Positions 7,714 through 17,674 are shown, numbered from the stretch's first letter. The stretch: DNA of 64,000 nucleotides from Lactococcus hircilactis (GCF_009601015.1 NZ_WITJ01000002.1:124001-188000); one strand, 5' to 3'. Numbers and translations are program-made. The notes: generated by a model from the sequence alone, not told the origin.

Positions 7714-9357
7714 TTATTTATCCCCACGATTACGCATCACAAAACCAGCAGATTTTTCAGTTCCTGTTGATTTACGTGGCTTTTTATTATCTGATTTTTG
7801 ATCAAATTTACGCTCATCACGTTTTCCTTTGTAACCAGTGCGATTTTTATCACGATCGCGTTCCCATGGCTTACGATCGCCATTTTCTTTGCGCTCACGA
7901 TTACCACGATAACCGCCACGATTATCCCCTTCGCGATCACGCCATTTCCGATCTTTCTTATCTCGATTGCGATGTCCAGCACGCGGTTTTTTACTGCGGC
8001 CATCCTCACCATTAAATGGCAATGGACGTTCTACTGAGATTTTGACTTCTTCTTGATTATCTGGATCTTTCACGCGACTTTGTAACAACAAATCCACTAA
8101 AGCTTTCGCATCAAATTGTTCAAGCAATTTCTCAGCTTGCTTATCAAATTTATGTAATTTTGCTTCTTTATCTGGATCTTTTGCAATATCCAAATCTCGA
8201 ATGACTTCATCCATTGCCACACCAAGCGAAGCTTTATATGCTTCTTCTTTTGTTGGTGGTTTAATGCCTTTCATCGGTTTTTTCGTCAATTTTTCAATCG
8301 CACGCAAATAACCCATTTCATTATATGAAACAAATGTCGTTGAACGTCCTGATTTTCCAGCACGTCCTGTCCGGCCAATCCGGTGAACATAACTTTCTTG
8401 ATCTTGTGTAATATCATAATTATATACGTGTGTGACACCTGACACATCAAGTCCACGCGCAGCAACGTCTGTCGCTACCAAGACATCAATATGACCTGCT
8501 TTAAAATCACGCAAAACAGCCAAACGTTTATTTTGATCCAAATCTCCGTGCATTCCTTCAGCACGATACCCACGCAATTTCAGACCACGAATGAGTTCAT
8601 CCACACGACGTTTTGTCCGACCAAAAACAATCGCAAGTTCAGGACGTTCCACATCCAAAAGACGCGTCAAAAGATCAAATTTTTCAAATTCTTTTGCTTT
8701 GATGTAATATTGATCAATATTATCTGCGGTCATCTCTTTTGAAGCAATCTTGATGTGCGTTGGATCATGCATAAACTTGACCCCAATTTTTTTGATGGGT
8801 TCAGGCATTGTCGCAGAAAAAAGCAATGTTTGACGATCTGTTGGCGTATTAGATAAGATAAATTCAATATCTTCCAAAAATCCCATGTTTAACATTTCAT
8901 CTGCTTCATCCAAAATCAATGTTTGGATATGATCAATTTTCAGTGCTTTTCTTTTGATCAAATCACATAATCTTCCAGGTGTTCCTACTACAATGTGGGC
9001 TCCTGATTTGAGTGCTTTGATTTGTTTTTCGATGCTTGCACCACCAAAAACTGTCCGAACTTTCAATGCTTTTGATTTTGCAAAACGAAAAAGTTCTTCT
9101 TGTCCTTGAACCGCAAGTTCACGTGTTGGCGCGATTACCAATGCTTGCACATTAGGATTTTGCGCATCAATTTTTTCAATCGTAGGCAGACCAAAAGCAG
9201 CTGTTTTACCAGTCCCTGTCTGCGCTTGTCCAATCACATCTTTTCCCGCCAAAGTCAATTTAATCGTTTGTTCTTGGATGGGAGTTGGTTCTTCATAACC
9301 AATATCAGTGAGTGTTTTGACGATGCCTTCTGAGAGGCCGAGGTCGCTAAATTTCAA
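7714..9357 (-). CDS. cshA: DEAD-box ATP-dependent RNA helicase, CshA type
   Basis: RNA helicase of the cold-shock/degradosome type. The 547-residue protein has the Q motif (PTPIQEQTI), motif I AQTGTGKT, motif II DEAD, motif III SAT, and motif VI HRIGRTGRAG. After the two RecA-like domains comes a basic, Arg/Asp/Gly-rich tail (about residues 440-547), which in this family binds RNA. The start codon is TTG (TTG-AAA-TTT, giving MKFSDLGL) behind a weak AGGT. The leader of about 100 nt can fold. CshA is the best family match; I am less sure of the exact subgroup. Confidence 0.93.
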   Translation of the reverse strand: MKFSDLGLSEGIVKTLTDIGYEEPTPIQEQTIKLTLAGKDVIGQAQTGTGKTAAFGLPTIEKIDAQNPNVQALVIAPTRELAVQGQEELFRFAKSKALKVRTVFGGASIEKQIKALKSGAHIVVGTPGRLCDLIKRKALKIDHIQTLILDEADEMLNMGFLEDIEFILSNTPTDRQTLLFSATMPEPIKKIGVKFMHDPTHIKIASKEMTADNIDQYYIKAKEFEKFDLLTRLLDVERPELAIVFGRTKRRVDELIRGLKLRGYRAEGMHGDLDQNKRLAVLRDFKAGHIDVLVATDVAARGLDVSGVTHVYNYDITQDQESYVHRIGRTGRAGKSGRSTTFVSYNEMGYLRAIEKLTKKPMKGIKPPTKEEAYKASLGVAMDEVIRDLDIAKDPDKEAKLHKFDKQAEKLLEQFDAKALVDLLLQSRVKDPDNQEEVKISVERPLPFNGEDGRSKKPRAGHRNRDKKDRKWRDREGDNRGGYRGNRERKENGDRKPWERDRDKNRTGYKGKRDERKFDQKSDNKKPRKSTGTEKSAGFVMRNRGDK

Positions 9358-9475
9358 ATTTTTACCTATAAGTTTTCTATTTTGTCTTCCGACAATTCAT
9401 TTATTACAGAAGTACGAAACTTCCTTACAGGCGAGATTTTTTAGCGCCTGACGTAACTTTTCTATTATACCACAA
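9358..9475 (-). promoter_or_regulatory. Helicase promoter and structured leader
   Basis: TGG-TATAAT (-10 at 9464-9469) starts a leader of roughly 100 nt. The leader holds the hairpin CAGGCG...CGCCTG with an 11-nt loop and a smaller GAAG...CTTC hairpin. Folded leaders are common in cold-shock mRNAs; here it is inference. Confidence 0.5.
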
Positions 9476-9539
9476 TTTTTTAACTTATAGTGTTTATTTC
9501 CTTGAAAATTTTTCATTTTTTATTTTAAAGCACATTAAA

Positions 9540-9563
9540 AGTTCTGTCAGTACTGACAGAACT
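9540..9563 (-). terminator. prfC terminator built on the dispersed palindrome
   Basis: AGTTCTGTCAGT and its complement form a 12-bp stem (core 9544-9559), followed on the minus strand by a short T-run. Confidence 0.75.
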
Positions 9564-9575
9564 TGTTTTCATCTT

Positions 9576-11141
9576 TTAAACTGAAAATTCTTCTTTTAAA
9601 ACGACCTCTGGATACTTATCTTTGAACCACCGTAAGGCAAAATCATTTTCAAACAAGAATAAGGGATGATCAAAACGATCGCGAGCTAAAATATTTCGTG
9701 AACTGGACATTTTTTCATCGAGCTGTTCTGGATTAATCCAACGGACGGATTTTTTTCCCATTGGCGTCATCACAATATCTGAATGATATTCTCGCTCCAT
9801 GCGGTCTTTGAACACCTCAAATTGCAACTGCCCTACCGCACCAAGCATGATATCGCCTGTTGTATAGTTAGTATAGAGCTGGATGGCACCTTCTTGAACC
9901 AGCTGCTCAATGCCTTTGTGGAATGATTTTTGCTTCATGACATTTTTTGCCTGCACGCGCATGAACAACTCTGGCGTAAATGTAGGCAAGGGTTCAAACG
10001 CTTTTTTCAACTTTCCTGTGGTCATTGTATCTCCCACCTGGTAAGTTCCTGTATCATAAACACCGATAATATCTCCAGCCACTGCATTTTGAACATTTTC
10101 ACGCGTATCTGCCATAAATTGTGTCACATTAGCAAGTTTGACCTGTTTTCCAGTCCGCACAAGTTGAACCCCCATGCCGCGCTCAAATTCACCCGACACA
10201 ATGCGCACAAAAGCAATGCGATCGCGGTGTCGTGGATCCATATTTGCCTGAATTTTAAAAACAAATCCAGAAAAATCTGTTTCAAGCGGCTCAATTGCTT
10301 CGCCGTCCACCGTCTGATGCGAATGTGGTTCTGGAGCATAATCAAGAAATGATTCCAAAAATGTTTGGACGCCAAAACTTGTCAGCGCTGACCCAAAAAA
10401 GACGGGGGTCAATTTTCCTGCAATCACGCGCGCTTCATCAAATGGATTTCCCGCATCCGCCAATAACTCCGCATCTTCGACAGCCTGTTCATAAAATGGG
10501 TTACTTGCAAGTGGGTGCTCTCCTTTTGTCAGTACTGACAATGCTACAAATCGCTCGCCATCAGCGGGTTGATACACTTCAACACGATCATTTGTAAAAT
10601 CATACAAACCTTGGAAATTTTTTCCCATCCCAATCGGCCAATTCATCGGAACACTCTCAATTCCCAACACTTCCTCAAGTTCTGAGAGTAAATCAAGTGG
10701 CTCACGGCCATCTCGATCCAATTTATTGATGAATGTAAAAACAGGAATCCCGCGATGCTTCACAACTTGAAAGAGTTTTTTCGTCTGTGCTTCAATCCCT
10801 TTTGCACTGTCAATAACCATCACCGCAGCATCAACCGCCATCAAAGTTCGATACGTATCCTCAGAAAAATCCTCATGTCCTGGTGTATCTAAAATATTGA
10901 CCCGTTTTCCAGCATAATCAAACTGCATCACAGACGATGTCACAGAAATTCCACGTTCTTTTTCAATATCCATCCAATCTGATTTCGCAAAATTCCCCGT
11001 TTTACGCGCTTTAACCGTCCCCGCTTCGCGAATCGCTCCACCAAATTTTAATAATTGTTCTGTAATCGTCGTTTTACCAGCATCTGGGTGACTAATGATT
11101 GCAAAGGTCCGCCGTTTTTTTATTTCTTCTTCTCTATTCAT
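9576..11141 (-). CDS. prfC: Peptide chain release factor 3 (RF3)
   Basis: Translational GTPase that recycles RF1/RF2 from the ribosome. The protein shows G1 [10 protein letters not shown]3 [12 protein letters not shown] and G4 [10 protein letters not shown], followed by the beta-barrel and C-terminal RF3 domains. I chose the second ATG ([11 protein letters not shown], 521 residues), because AGAAGAG lies about 6 nt before it. An ATG two codons earlier (11147) would sit almost on top of that site. A copy of the dispersed palindrome at 10527-10540 encodes LSVLTKG. Confidence 0.96.
   Translation of the reverse strand: MNREEEIKKRRTFAIISHPDAGKTTITEQLLKFGGAIREAGTVKARKTGNFAKSDWMDIEKERGISVTSSVMQFDYAGKRVNILDTPGHEDFSEDTYRTLMAVDAAVMVIDSAKGIEAQTKKLFQVVKHRGIPVFTFINKLDRDGREPLDLLSELEEVLGIESVPMNWPIGMGKNFQGLYDFTNDRVEVYQPADGERFVALSVLTKGEHPLASNPFYEQAVEDAELLADAGNPFDEARVIAGKLTPVFFGSALTSFGVQTFLESFLDYAPEPHSHQTVDGEAIEPLETDFSGFVFKIQANMDPRHRDRIAFVRIVSGEFERGMGVQLVRTGKQVKLANVTQFMADTRENVQNAVAGDIIGVYDTGTYQVGDTMTTGKLKKAFEPLPTFTPELFMRVQAKNVMKQKSFHKGIEQLVQEGAIQLYTNYTTGDIMLGAVGQLQFEVFKDRMEREYHSDIVMTPMGKKSVRWINPEQLDEKMSSSRNILARDRFDHPLFLFENDFALRWFKDKYPEVVLKEEFSV
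10527..10540. repeat. Dispersed palindrome inside prfC
   Basis: Exact 14-nt core TGTCAGTACTGACA, read as LSVLT in RF3. Confidence 0.9.
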
Positions 11142-11347
11142 TCTCATCTCTTCTCATTAAAATTAATCAATTTTCTAAAAACAAGCTCAGAATCCCGAGC
11201 CCAAATCACTTTTCATTCTACTTTTATCACATGGGTTTAACGCTCATCATCAGTTTTTTGACACTTTTTATTTGTGCGCATTCTATTATACCAAAAAATG
11301 GACCAAAATTCAGCCCATTTATGCTTAAATCCCTGTCCTATCGTATT

Positions 11348-11497
11348 TTAATCGTAAAGTGCAATAGAAACTAATTGTTCATAATCCGATTGATGCAATT
11401 CTTGTGCAAAGTCACGTAAAACGCGTCCACGTGCTTCTCCATCTTCAGCTTCATGCAACGCTTGAATCGCCTCTTTTAATAATATATTTTTAATCAT
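11348..11497 (-). CDS. Small 49-residue protein of unknown function
   Basis: A short frame runs from ATG at 11497 to TAA at 11348. GAAAGGA lies 8 nt upstream of the ATG, a good ribosome site. The product starts MIKNILLKEAIQALHEAEDG and ends QLVSIALYD. It is acidic, contains no membrane segment or Cys, and looks mostly helical. It sits alone between prfC and oppF on the same strand. I do not recognise the family. Support comes from the ribosome site and protein-like composition; it could still be spurious. Confidence 0.6.
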   Translation of the reverse strand: MIKNILLKEAIQALHEAEDGEARGRVLRDFAQELHQSDYEQLVSIALYD

Positions 11498-11596
11498 CGA
11501 AGGTTTCCTTTCTTACAAACGGATTTTTAAATTATAAGTCAGAAAACTTAACTGAAACCTAAAATGTCGCATTTTATCTTTTTTCTCCCCAAAAAA

Positions 11597-11616
11597 AGCT
11601 GTCAGTACTGACAACT
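11597..11616 (-). terminator. opp operon terminator built on the dispersed palindrome
   Basis: AGCTGTCAGTACTGACAACT (core 11599-11613, one mismatch in the stem) is followed by seven T on the minus strand, 20 bp after the oppF stop. Confidence 0.8.
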
Positions 11617-11635
11617 TTTTAACTTCTATTATTTC

Positions 11636-12574
11636 TTACTTTAAGTGCTGACGATAAACATTCGCTTCTGCTTCTGTTGAGAAAACAAAATGACCAGGAG
11701 TAATTTCACGCATCTCACGTTCTTGACCATCCGTTTCATCCGTTGGATCATACACGATAGGCGTACGTTCGCGCTCTGAAATCGGATCTGGAGAAGGAAT
11801 TGAGCTTAGCAAAGATTTCGTATAAGGGTGAATCGGATGATTGTACACATCATCCGATGTTCCAATTTCCAAAATTTTTCCCCAATGCATCACACCAATG
11901 CGATCAGAAATATACTTAACCATAGACAAATCATGTGCAATAAACAAATAAGTCAACCCATTTTGCGCCTGAATATCCTTTAATAAATTGACCACTTGTG
12001 CTTGAATCGAAACATCGAGTGCTGAGATAGGTTCATCAGCAACAATAAATTTAGGTTTCACAGCTAAAGCACGAGCGATACCAATTCTTTGACGTTGTCC
12101 ACCTGAGAATTCATGAGGATAGCGCGTCAAATGATCATGATTCAATCCAACCAATTGAAGGAGATTCTCGACTTGAGCAGTCCGATCTTGCGCATCTTTT
12201 GCCAAATGATTAACATCAATTCCTTCAGCAACAACATCTTTAACCCGCATCCGACCATTAAGTGAAGCTTGAGGATCTTGAAATATCATTTGTGCTTCTG
12301 AGCGGAAATGTTTCAGATTCTCACCTTTTAACTTCCGAACATCTGATCCATTGAATAAAATTTCCCCAGATTCAATATCTTTATCATATAATTTTAAAAT
12401 GGCACGACCAATCGTCGTTTTACCAGAACCAGATTCTCCAACAAGTCCAAAAGTTTCCCCCTCATAAATATCAAAAGAAACATTATTGATGGCCTTATTG
12501 GCATTGCGCTTGCCTTTGTTGAAAACCAAATTCAGGTTTTTCAATTCAACCAGTTTTTTCCCATTTTCAACCAT
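11636..12574 (-). CDS. oppF: Oligopeptide ABC transporter ATPase OppF
   Basis: One of the two ATPases that power peptide import. The 312-residue protein has Walker A GESGSGKTT, signature LSGGQRQR, Walker B FIVADEP and the C-terminal OppF/DppF extension with SSIPSPDP. Its ATG overlaps the oppD stop (TAATG), indicating translational coupling. It is the last gene of oppABCDF. Confidence 0.93.
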   Translation of the reverse strand: MVENGKKLVELKNLNLVFNKGKRNANKAINNVSFDIYEGETFGLVGESGSGKTTIGRAILKLYDKDIESGEILFNGSDVRKLKGENLKHFRSEAQMIFQDPQASLNGRMRVKDVVAEGIDVNHLAKDAQDRTAQVENLLQLVGLNHDHLTRYPHEFSGGQRQRIGIARALAVKPKFIVADEPISALDVSIQAQVVNLLKDIQAQNGLTYLFIAHDLSMVKYISDRIGVMHWGKILEIGTSDDVYNHPIHPYTKSLLSSIPSPDPISERERTPIVYDPTDETDGQEREMREITPGHFVFSTEAEANVYRQHLK

Positions 12575-13638
12575 TATTTTGCATCTCCTTTCGCGTTTGT
12601 AACACCAGACATTTCAGCCCAGCGTGCCCAACGTGCTTTAATTTTTTCAGAAGGTTCGACTTTTGGCGCACGAGGATCTAACAACCACGTTTTTGCAAAA
12701 TGTGTAGGAGAAACTTCAAAGAAAGGAGGTTCTTCTTCAAAATCAATATCAAGCGCATACTTATTCCGAGCTGCAAAAGCATCTCCTTTAGGCGGATTCA
12801 ATAAATCAGGAGGTGTTCCTGGAATAGAAACCAAACGATCCACTGTAGAGTCAACCGTTGGCATTGAATCCAACAAGCCCCAAGTATATGGATGTTGTGG
12901 ATTATAAAAGATCTCCTCAACCGTCCCATATTCTACAATTTCCCCAGCATACATGACCGCTACTTTATGGGCAAAACCAGCAACAACACCCAAATCATGC
13001 GTGATAAAAATAATTGATGATGAAATCCGTTCTTGAAGTTCCGCCATCATGTGCATGATTTGTGCTTGAATCGTAACATCAAGCGCTGTCGTCGGCTCAT
13101 CTGCAATCAAAATCTCAGGATCTCCAGCAAGCGCAATCGCAATGACCGCTCTTTGGCGCATTCCACCTGACCATTGATGAGGATAATCATTGATATGTTC
13201 TTGTGCTGCAGGAATTCCGACTTGTTTCATCAAATCCAAAGCACGTGCCAGTGCCTCTTTTTTACTCATTCCTTTATGTTTAATCAAAGGTTCTGCAATT
13301 TGTTTCCCGATTTTCATGGTTGGATCAAGAGAGGTCATTGGATCTTGGAAAATCATTGAAATTTCATTGCCACGTAGTTTTTGCCACTCTACTTCAGACA
13401 ATTTCAAAAGATCTTTTCCCTTATAGAGCAGCTCTCCTTCAGGAATTTCTGCATTCTGTGCATTTAATCCCATCAACGTTTTAGTTGTCACAGATTTACC
13501 AGAACCCGATTCTCCAACAATCGCTAACGTTTGACCCTTCTCAAGATCAAAATTGACATTACGAATGGCTTTTACTTTACCTGCGTAAGTTTTAAAATTG
13601 ACGTGTAAATTTTTTACTTCTAATATTTTTTCAGACAT
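12574..13638 (-). CDS. oppD: Oligopeptide ABC transporter ATPase OppD
   Basis: Partner ATPase of OppF. The 354-residue protein has Walker [10 protein letters not shown], signature WSGGMRQR and Walker B ILIADEP, then the C-terminal region LVSIPGTPPDLLNPPKGDAF typical of OppD/DppD. The usual cysteines of the iron-sulphur-type C-terminal motif are absent (CPF/CxxxxP pattern not seen). The gene starts 2 bp after oppC. Confidence 0.93.
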   Translation of the reverse strand: MSEKILEVKNLHVNFKTYAGKVKAIRNVNFDLEKGQTLAIVGESGSGKSVTTKTLMGLNAQNAEIPEGELLYKGKDLLKLSEVEWQKLRGNEISMIFQDPMTSLDPTMKIGKQIAEPLIKHKGMSKKEALARALDLMKQVGIPAAQEHINDYPHQWSGGMRQRAVIAIALAGDPEILIADEPTTALDVTIQAQIMHMMAELQERISSSIIFITHDLGVVAGFAHKVAVMYAGEIVEYGTVEEIFYNPQHPYTWGLLDSMPTVDSTVDRLVSIPGTPPDLLNPPKGDAFAARNKYALDIDFEEEPPFFEVSPTHFAKTWLLDPRAPKVEPSEKIKARWARWAEMSGVTNAKGDAK

Positions 13639-13640
13639 GA

Positions 13641-14675
13641 TTAATCCTCGCTAGATTTAGGGTCAAATGCGTCACGCAAGCCATAACCAAACAAGAAGAA
13701 TGAAAGTGACAAGAGACACAATACTGCAGCAGGTACTGCTAATTGGAAGGGATAAAATTGTAAACTCCCAATCCCATCAGAAATCAAAGAACCAAGTGAA
13801 GACGTAGGAGGTTTCACCCCAAGATTAATCGCTGACAACGTTGCTTCAGCAAAAATAACAGAAGGAATATCAAACATGATCTGAACAATAATGACGCCCA
13901 GCATATTTGGAAGCAAATGACGAATCATGATCCGGAAAGTAGATTCTCCCAAAGTCCGAGAAGCCAAAATGAACTCGCGTTCTTTCCAACTCAAAGTCAA
14001 ATTACGAACTTGACGCGCAATTCCCGTCCAAATGAACATTCCGATCGCCAAAATAATTGACGTCACGCCTTGACCAAATAGCATTCCAAGCATCGTTACA
14101 ATAACAAGATAAGGAATTGATGAGATGATTTCGATAATCCGTTGCATGACATTATCGACTTTTCCACCAACCCATCCTGAAATCAATCCATAAGTAATTC
14201 CAATAAAAATATCAAATAGAATTGCAGCAAACGCAATCAAAAGAGAAATCCGAAGCCCAACAATAGTACGTTTCGCAAGTGAACGCCCAAGATTATCTGT
14301 TCCAAGCACATAAGATTTTCCAGCTGGAACTTTTTGATCCTCATAAACATTTGATGCCACGCTATTTCCTGGCGTTGTGAATTCTCCGTTCCATCCAGGA
14401 ATGTTTAAATTCCCCAATTTTGGAGGTAAGTTTTTATAAACTTGTACTTTATTTGGATTAAAATTATTGGCAGCACTTTGTGGTACAGCTACAATTGAAA
14501 TCAAAGAAAAAATCAAAGTGGCAAAAACTACAACCATTGCTACAACAGCAATTTTATTCTTTTTAAATCGACGCCAAGCATCTTGCCAGAAAGTAAGAGC
14601 TGGTTTTGAAATCAATTCCATCTCATGAGAATCTTTCGTTCCAACGAGAATGAATTTATTATTTACATTTTCCAT
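13641..14675 (-). CDS. oppC: Oligopeptide ABC transporter permease OppC
   Basis: Membrane subunit of the peptide importer. The 344-residue protein has an N-terminal membrane anchor (residues about 40-65), a large extracellular loop that places YVLGTDNLGRSLAKR, and five further membrane segments. The ATPase-coupling loop is EREFILASRTLGES. It follows oppB by 13 bp. Confidence 0.93.
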   Translation of the reverse strand: MENVNNKFILVGTKDSHEMELISKPALTFWQDAWRRFKKNKIAVVAMVVVFATLIFSLISIVAVPQSAANNFNPNKVQVYKNLPPKLGNLNIPGWNGEFTTPGNSVASNVYEDQKVPAGKSYVLGTDNLGRSLAKRTIVGLRISLLIAFAAILFDIFIGITYGLISGWVGGKVDNVMQRIIEIISSIPYLVIVTMLGMLFGQGVTSIILAIGMFIWTGIARQVRNLTLSWKEREFILASRTLGESTFRIMIRHLLPNMLGVIIVQIMFDIPSVIFAEATLSAINLGVKPPTSSLGSLISDGIGSLQFYPFQLAVPAAVLCLLSLSFFLFGYGLRDAFDPKSSED

Positions 14676-14688
14676 AGTTTCGCTCCCT

Positions 14689-15612
14689 CTAGTCTAATCT
14701 TACACGTGGATCAACAAACGCAGTAATGATATCTGTAATCAAGATCATGATCATCAGCATTAAAGCATACACGATTGTAGTTCCCATGATGACAGGGAAA
14801 TCTTTTGAAGGAATTGAATTTACAAATTGTTGTCCAATTCCAGGAATACTAAAGATTGTTTCAATCAAGACAGAACCTGTCAAAAGCCCTGCAGTCATTG
14901 GACCAATCAGAGTCAACATCGGAATAAGTGAATTACGAAGGGCGTGTCTCCAAAGCACCTCACGATCTGAAAGTCCTTTTGCACGGGCCAAAAGAATATA
15001 GTCTGAACTCAAAGATTCAATCATTTCAGAACGAACAAATGCTGTGACTTGTGCCATTGATGCTAGTGAAAGAGCGATTGATGGCATGACTGATGTGCCA
15101 GCAAACATCCCATTCCATCCTGTGACAGGCAACACTTGTAGTGTATAACCTAAAACCAATAGAAGTAGTGTTCCCACAACAAACGATGGCACTGAAAAAG
15201 CAAACGTTGAGATTACACTCAAAACACCATCAATCCAAGTGTTTCTATAACGGGCAGAAAGGACGCCGAAGATGGTTCCGAAAAATACTGCAATGATCAT
15301 CGCTTGAATCCCCAACTGTGCTGAAACAGGGAGCCGTTGTGCAATCATCATACTTACGGGTTGATTGGTGTAAGTAAATGATGTACCAAAATTACCTGTG
15401 AACGCATGACCCAGATAAATCAGATATTGATACCACAAAGGTTTATCTAAACCATAAGCAGCCATCAAGGTTTGAAGTTGTTGGGGGGATAACTTTGGAT
15501 TATGGAATGGCGTTCCAGGCATTACCTGCATCAAAAAGAATGTTGCAGTAATGACAAGGAATAAGGTAAGCACCATCAACAAGATGCGCTTAAAAATGTA
15601 TTTAGCTAGCAT
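14689..15612 (-). CDS. oppB: Oligopeptide ABC transporter permease OppB
   Basis: Second membrane subunit of the importer. The 307-residue protein starts MLAKYIFKRILLMVLTLFLV and contains the family motif MPGTPF after the first membrane helix. The coupling loop is SDYILLARAKGLSDREVLW. A hairpin at 15638-15671 separates it from oppA. Confidence 0.93.
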   Translation of the reverse strand: MLAKYIFKRILLMVLTLFLVITATFFLMQVMPGTPFHNPKLSPQQLQTLMAAYGLDKPLWYQYLIYLGHAFTGNFGTSFTYTNQPVSMMIAQRLPVSAQLGIQAMIIAVFFGTIFGVLSARYRNTWIDGVLSVISTFAFSVPSFVVGTLLLLVLGYTLQVLPVTGWNGMFAGTSVMPSIALSLASMAQVTAFVRSEMIESLSSDYILLARAKGLSDREVLWRHALRNSLIPMLTLIGPMTAGLLTGSVLIETIFSIPGIGQQFVNSIPSKDFPVIMGTTIVYALMLMIMILITDIITAFVDPRVRLD

Positions 15613-15637
15613 AATTTATTCTTTCTTATATAAACAC

Positions 15638-15671
15638 GAAAAAGTAGGTGCCAAACGGCCCTTACTTTTTC
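15638..15671 (-). promoter_or_regulatory. Intercistronic hairpin oppA-oppB
   Basis: GAAAAAGTA pairs with TACTTTTTC, and an inner GCC pairs with GGC. No long T-run follows, so it probably acts as a partial terminator or mRNA stabiliser that favours the oppA part of the message. Confidence 0.55.
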
Positions 15672-15691
15672 ATTTACTCTAATTCAACGCA

Positions 15692-17359
15692 TTACTTGAT
15701 ATAGACATCCTTAAGATCATATGAGAGACCTGTTCCATGGAATGCTAAACCGACCATATTTGGATTGCGAAGTGCTGGTGTAGTGCGGAAGAAGACAGGG
15801 TTGATGCTTGATTCATCGTAAAGTGCTTTTTCAGCTGCTTTGTAATCTGCATCGCGCGCTTCATCATTCGTTACGTCTGGAAGTGTCGTTGCTTTTTTCA
15901 TTGCTGCTTCATAGGTTGCGTTTGAAACTCCACCATCATTGTTACCAGAGTCTGCAGTGAAGAGTTGCAAGAAGGTTGATGGTTCAGCGTAATCTCCACC
16001 CCAAAGTGAGTTCACAATATCAAATTGATGATTGTGTGAATCTTTGATTCGTTGTTGGAATGGAACGATTTTTTCTGTGATGGTCAAACCTGGAAGTGCT
16101 TTTTGAAGAGATGTTTGAAGGAAATCTGCCATTTGTTTTGCTGTTGTAGAATCCGCATCTGTTTCGTAAGAAAGATTAAGTTTTGTTTCACCAATCTCAC
16201 TCAACCCTTTAGTCCAATATTCTTTTGCTTTTTTCACATCATAAGTGTAAGGTTGAGCGGCGTAAGTGGCAAAATCTTTACCGTCTGAAGTTTGTGCCAT
16301 TCCTGCTGGAGTCAATCCTGTTGCTGGTTTAGAGCCTGCAGTTGTTTGAGCAACGATTGTTGCGCGGTCTATTGCAAGATTAAGCGCAGTCCGGATATTT
16401 TTATTCTTCAATGCTTTAGCAGCAGCTGGATTAGATGTTCCTGATCCTGTTTGGTTATATTGAATATAATCTGTCGTTGCTTCTTTGAGATTGACAAGTT
16501 TTGCATTCTTTGTGTAGCCCTTATTGGCATTGTACAAATCTGGTGTTCCAAGAGCGGCTTGGTCAAGTTTTCCTTGTTTAAATAATTGAACCGCAGTTTC
16601 AGGTTTCTTGATTACTTGATAATCAATTTCGCTTGATTTCACATTCTTTTTGTCGTAATAGTGATCATTTTTGACAAGTTTGAAGGATTCATTTGTTCCT
16701 GTCCACCCTTTATCTTTGAAAACAAATGGTCCAGAGTAGAGTGTTTTAGAAGATGATGTTCCATAATCTTTACCATATTTTTCAACAAAGCTTTGATTCA
16801 ATGGGAAATACACGGATTGAGCAAGTAAGAATTTAAAGTAAGGCGTTGGTTGTGTTAATGTTACTTTAAATACGGTATCAGAAACCTTTTCAATACCTAA
16901 TGTGCTCTTATCTGCTTTGCCATTCATGATATCATTGGCACCTTTGATATTTGCTAACAAATAAGCATATTGTGACGCTTGTTTAGGATCTACCGCACGC
17001 TGCCATGAATACACAAAATCTTTTGCTGTCAAAGGATCTCCGTTTGACCATTTAAGGCCTGAGCGAAGTGTAATTGTGTAAGTCAATCCGTCGCTTGATT
17101 CCTCTACACTTTTAGCCAAAGCAGGCTCTGCTTTACCATCTGATGCGACACGTGTAGCACCTTCTTCGGTATTCCCGATAAAGATGTTTGAATAGGTATC
17201 TGTCGCCATCGTTGAGTCAAGTGTTGAGATATCTGTTGGAATGGCCAACTGAGGAGCACGTCCAGCGTCGGATTTAGATGACGCTCCGCCACAAGCTGCA
17301 AGGATAGCAACAGAAGCCAAAGTCATCGTTCCTAGACCTACTTTTTTCCAAGTTTTCAT
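15692..17359 (-). CDS. oppA: Oligopeptide-binding lipoprotein OppA
   Basis: Extracellular peptide-binding lipoprotein that feeds the OppBCDF importer. The start is MKTWKKVGLG: GAGGG lies 6-7 nt upstream, and that site would be inside the coding part of the longer frame beginning at 17377. The signal peptide ends in the lipobox LAAC, followed by a Ser/Gly-rich linker. The body is an SBP family 5 protein (LKWSNGDPLTAKDFVYSWQR). It is the first gene of oppABCDF. The second OppA upstream is clearly a paralogue. Two promoters and two CodY-like boxes precede it. Confidence 0.93.
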   Translation of the reverse strand: MKTWKKVGLGTMTLASVAILAACGGASSKSDAGRAPQLAIPTDISTLDSTMATDTYSNIFIGNTEEGATRVASDGKAEPALAKSVEESSDGLTYTITLRSGLKWSNGDPLTAKDFVYSWQRAVDPKQASQYAYLLANIKGANDIMNGKADKSTLGIEKVSDTVFKVTLTQPTPYFKFLLAQSVYFPLNQSFVEKYGKDYGTSSSKTLYSGPFVFKDKGWTGTNESFKLVKNDHYYDKKNVKSSEIDYQVIKKPETAVQLFKQGKLDQAALGTPDLYNANKGYTKNAKLVNLKEATTDYIQYNQTGSGTSNPAAAKALKNKNIRTALNLAIDRATIVAQTTAGSKPATGLTPAGMAQTSDGKDFATYAAQPYTYDVKKAKEYWTKGLSEIGETKLNLSYETDADSTTAKQMADFLQTSLQKALPGLTITEKIVPFQQRIKDSHNHQFDIVNSLWGGDYAEPSTFLQLFTADSGNNDGGVSNATYEAAMKKATTLPDVTNDEARDADYKAAEKALYDESSINPVFFRTTPALRNPNMVGLAFHGTGLSYDLKDVYIK

Positions 17360-17404
17360 GAAATTTCCCTCTTTCATATTTTTTCTGTAAAATTATGTCA
17401 TTGT

Positions 17405-17460
17405 AATTGTCAGAAAATTAATTATATTGGTATTATACTTAAAATAACCTGAAATGTAAA
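17405..17460 (-). promoter_or_regulatory. oppA proximal promoter P2 with CodY-like box
   Basis: Minus-strand TTTACA (17455-17460), 17 nt, TATAAT (17432-17437). Just downstream, AATTTTCTGACAATT (17405-17419) matches the CodY consensus AATTTTCWGAAAATT at 14 of 15 positions. An 11-mer GTAAAGCGAAA (17456-17466, plus strand) overlaps the -35 and recurs at the second oppA promoter. Confidence 0.65.
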
Positions 17461-17549
17461 GCGAAAGATTTTCTCTCTCTCTTTTACAGAAAAATTATTA
17501 TTTTATTTCAATCAAGTGAGTATTTGTACTAATCTTCATATATTTTTTA

Positions 17550-17606
17550 TATTTTCTGAAAATTTACTATGCTTGAAATTTTATCAGATTTGCATGGTTT
17601 TGTCAA
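17550..17606 (-). promoter_or_regulatory. oppA distal promoter P1 with CodY-like box
   Basis: Minus-strand TTGACA (17601-17606), 17 nt, TAAAAT (17578-17583). AATTTTCAGAAAATA at 17550-17564 matches the CodY consensus at 14 of 15 positions, starting a few bases downstream of the expected transcription start. This accounts for the roughly 315-bp gene-free stretch together with P2 and the oppA2 terminator. Confidence 0.65.
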
Positions 17607-17633
17607 GAATAATGAATTTATTATTTATATTAA

Positions 17634-17671
17634 AAAACAGCGCATTTTTGTAATATTCATGTGCTGTTTCT
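17634..17671 (-). terminator. Terminator of the second oppA gene
   Basis: AAACAGC...GCTGTTT with a long loop is followed by a T-run on the minus strand, directly after the stop codon at 17675. Confidence 0.7.
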
Positions 17672-17674
17672 TTT

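Noticed and set aside
7737-8037. Overlapping frames in the 3' part of the helicase gene
   Set aside because: They are shadows of the repetitive Arg/Asp/Gly tail in other frames.
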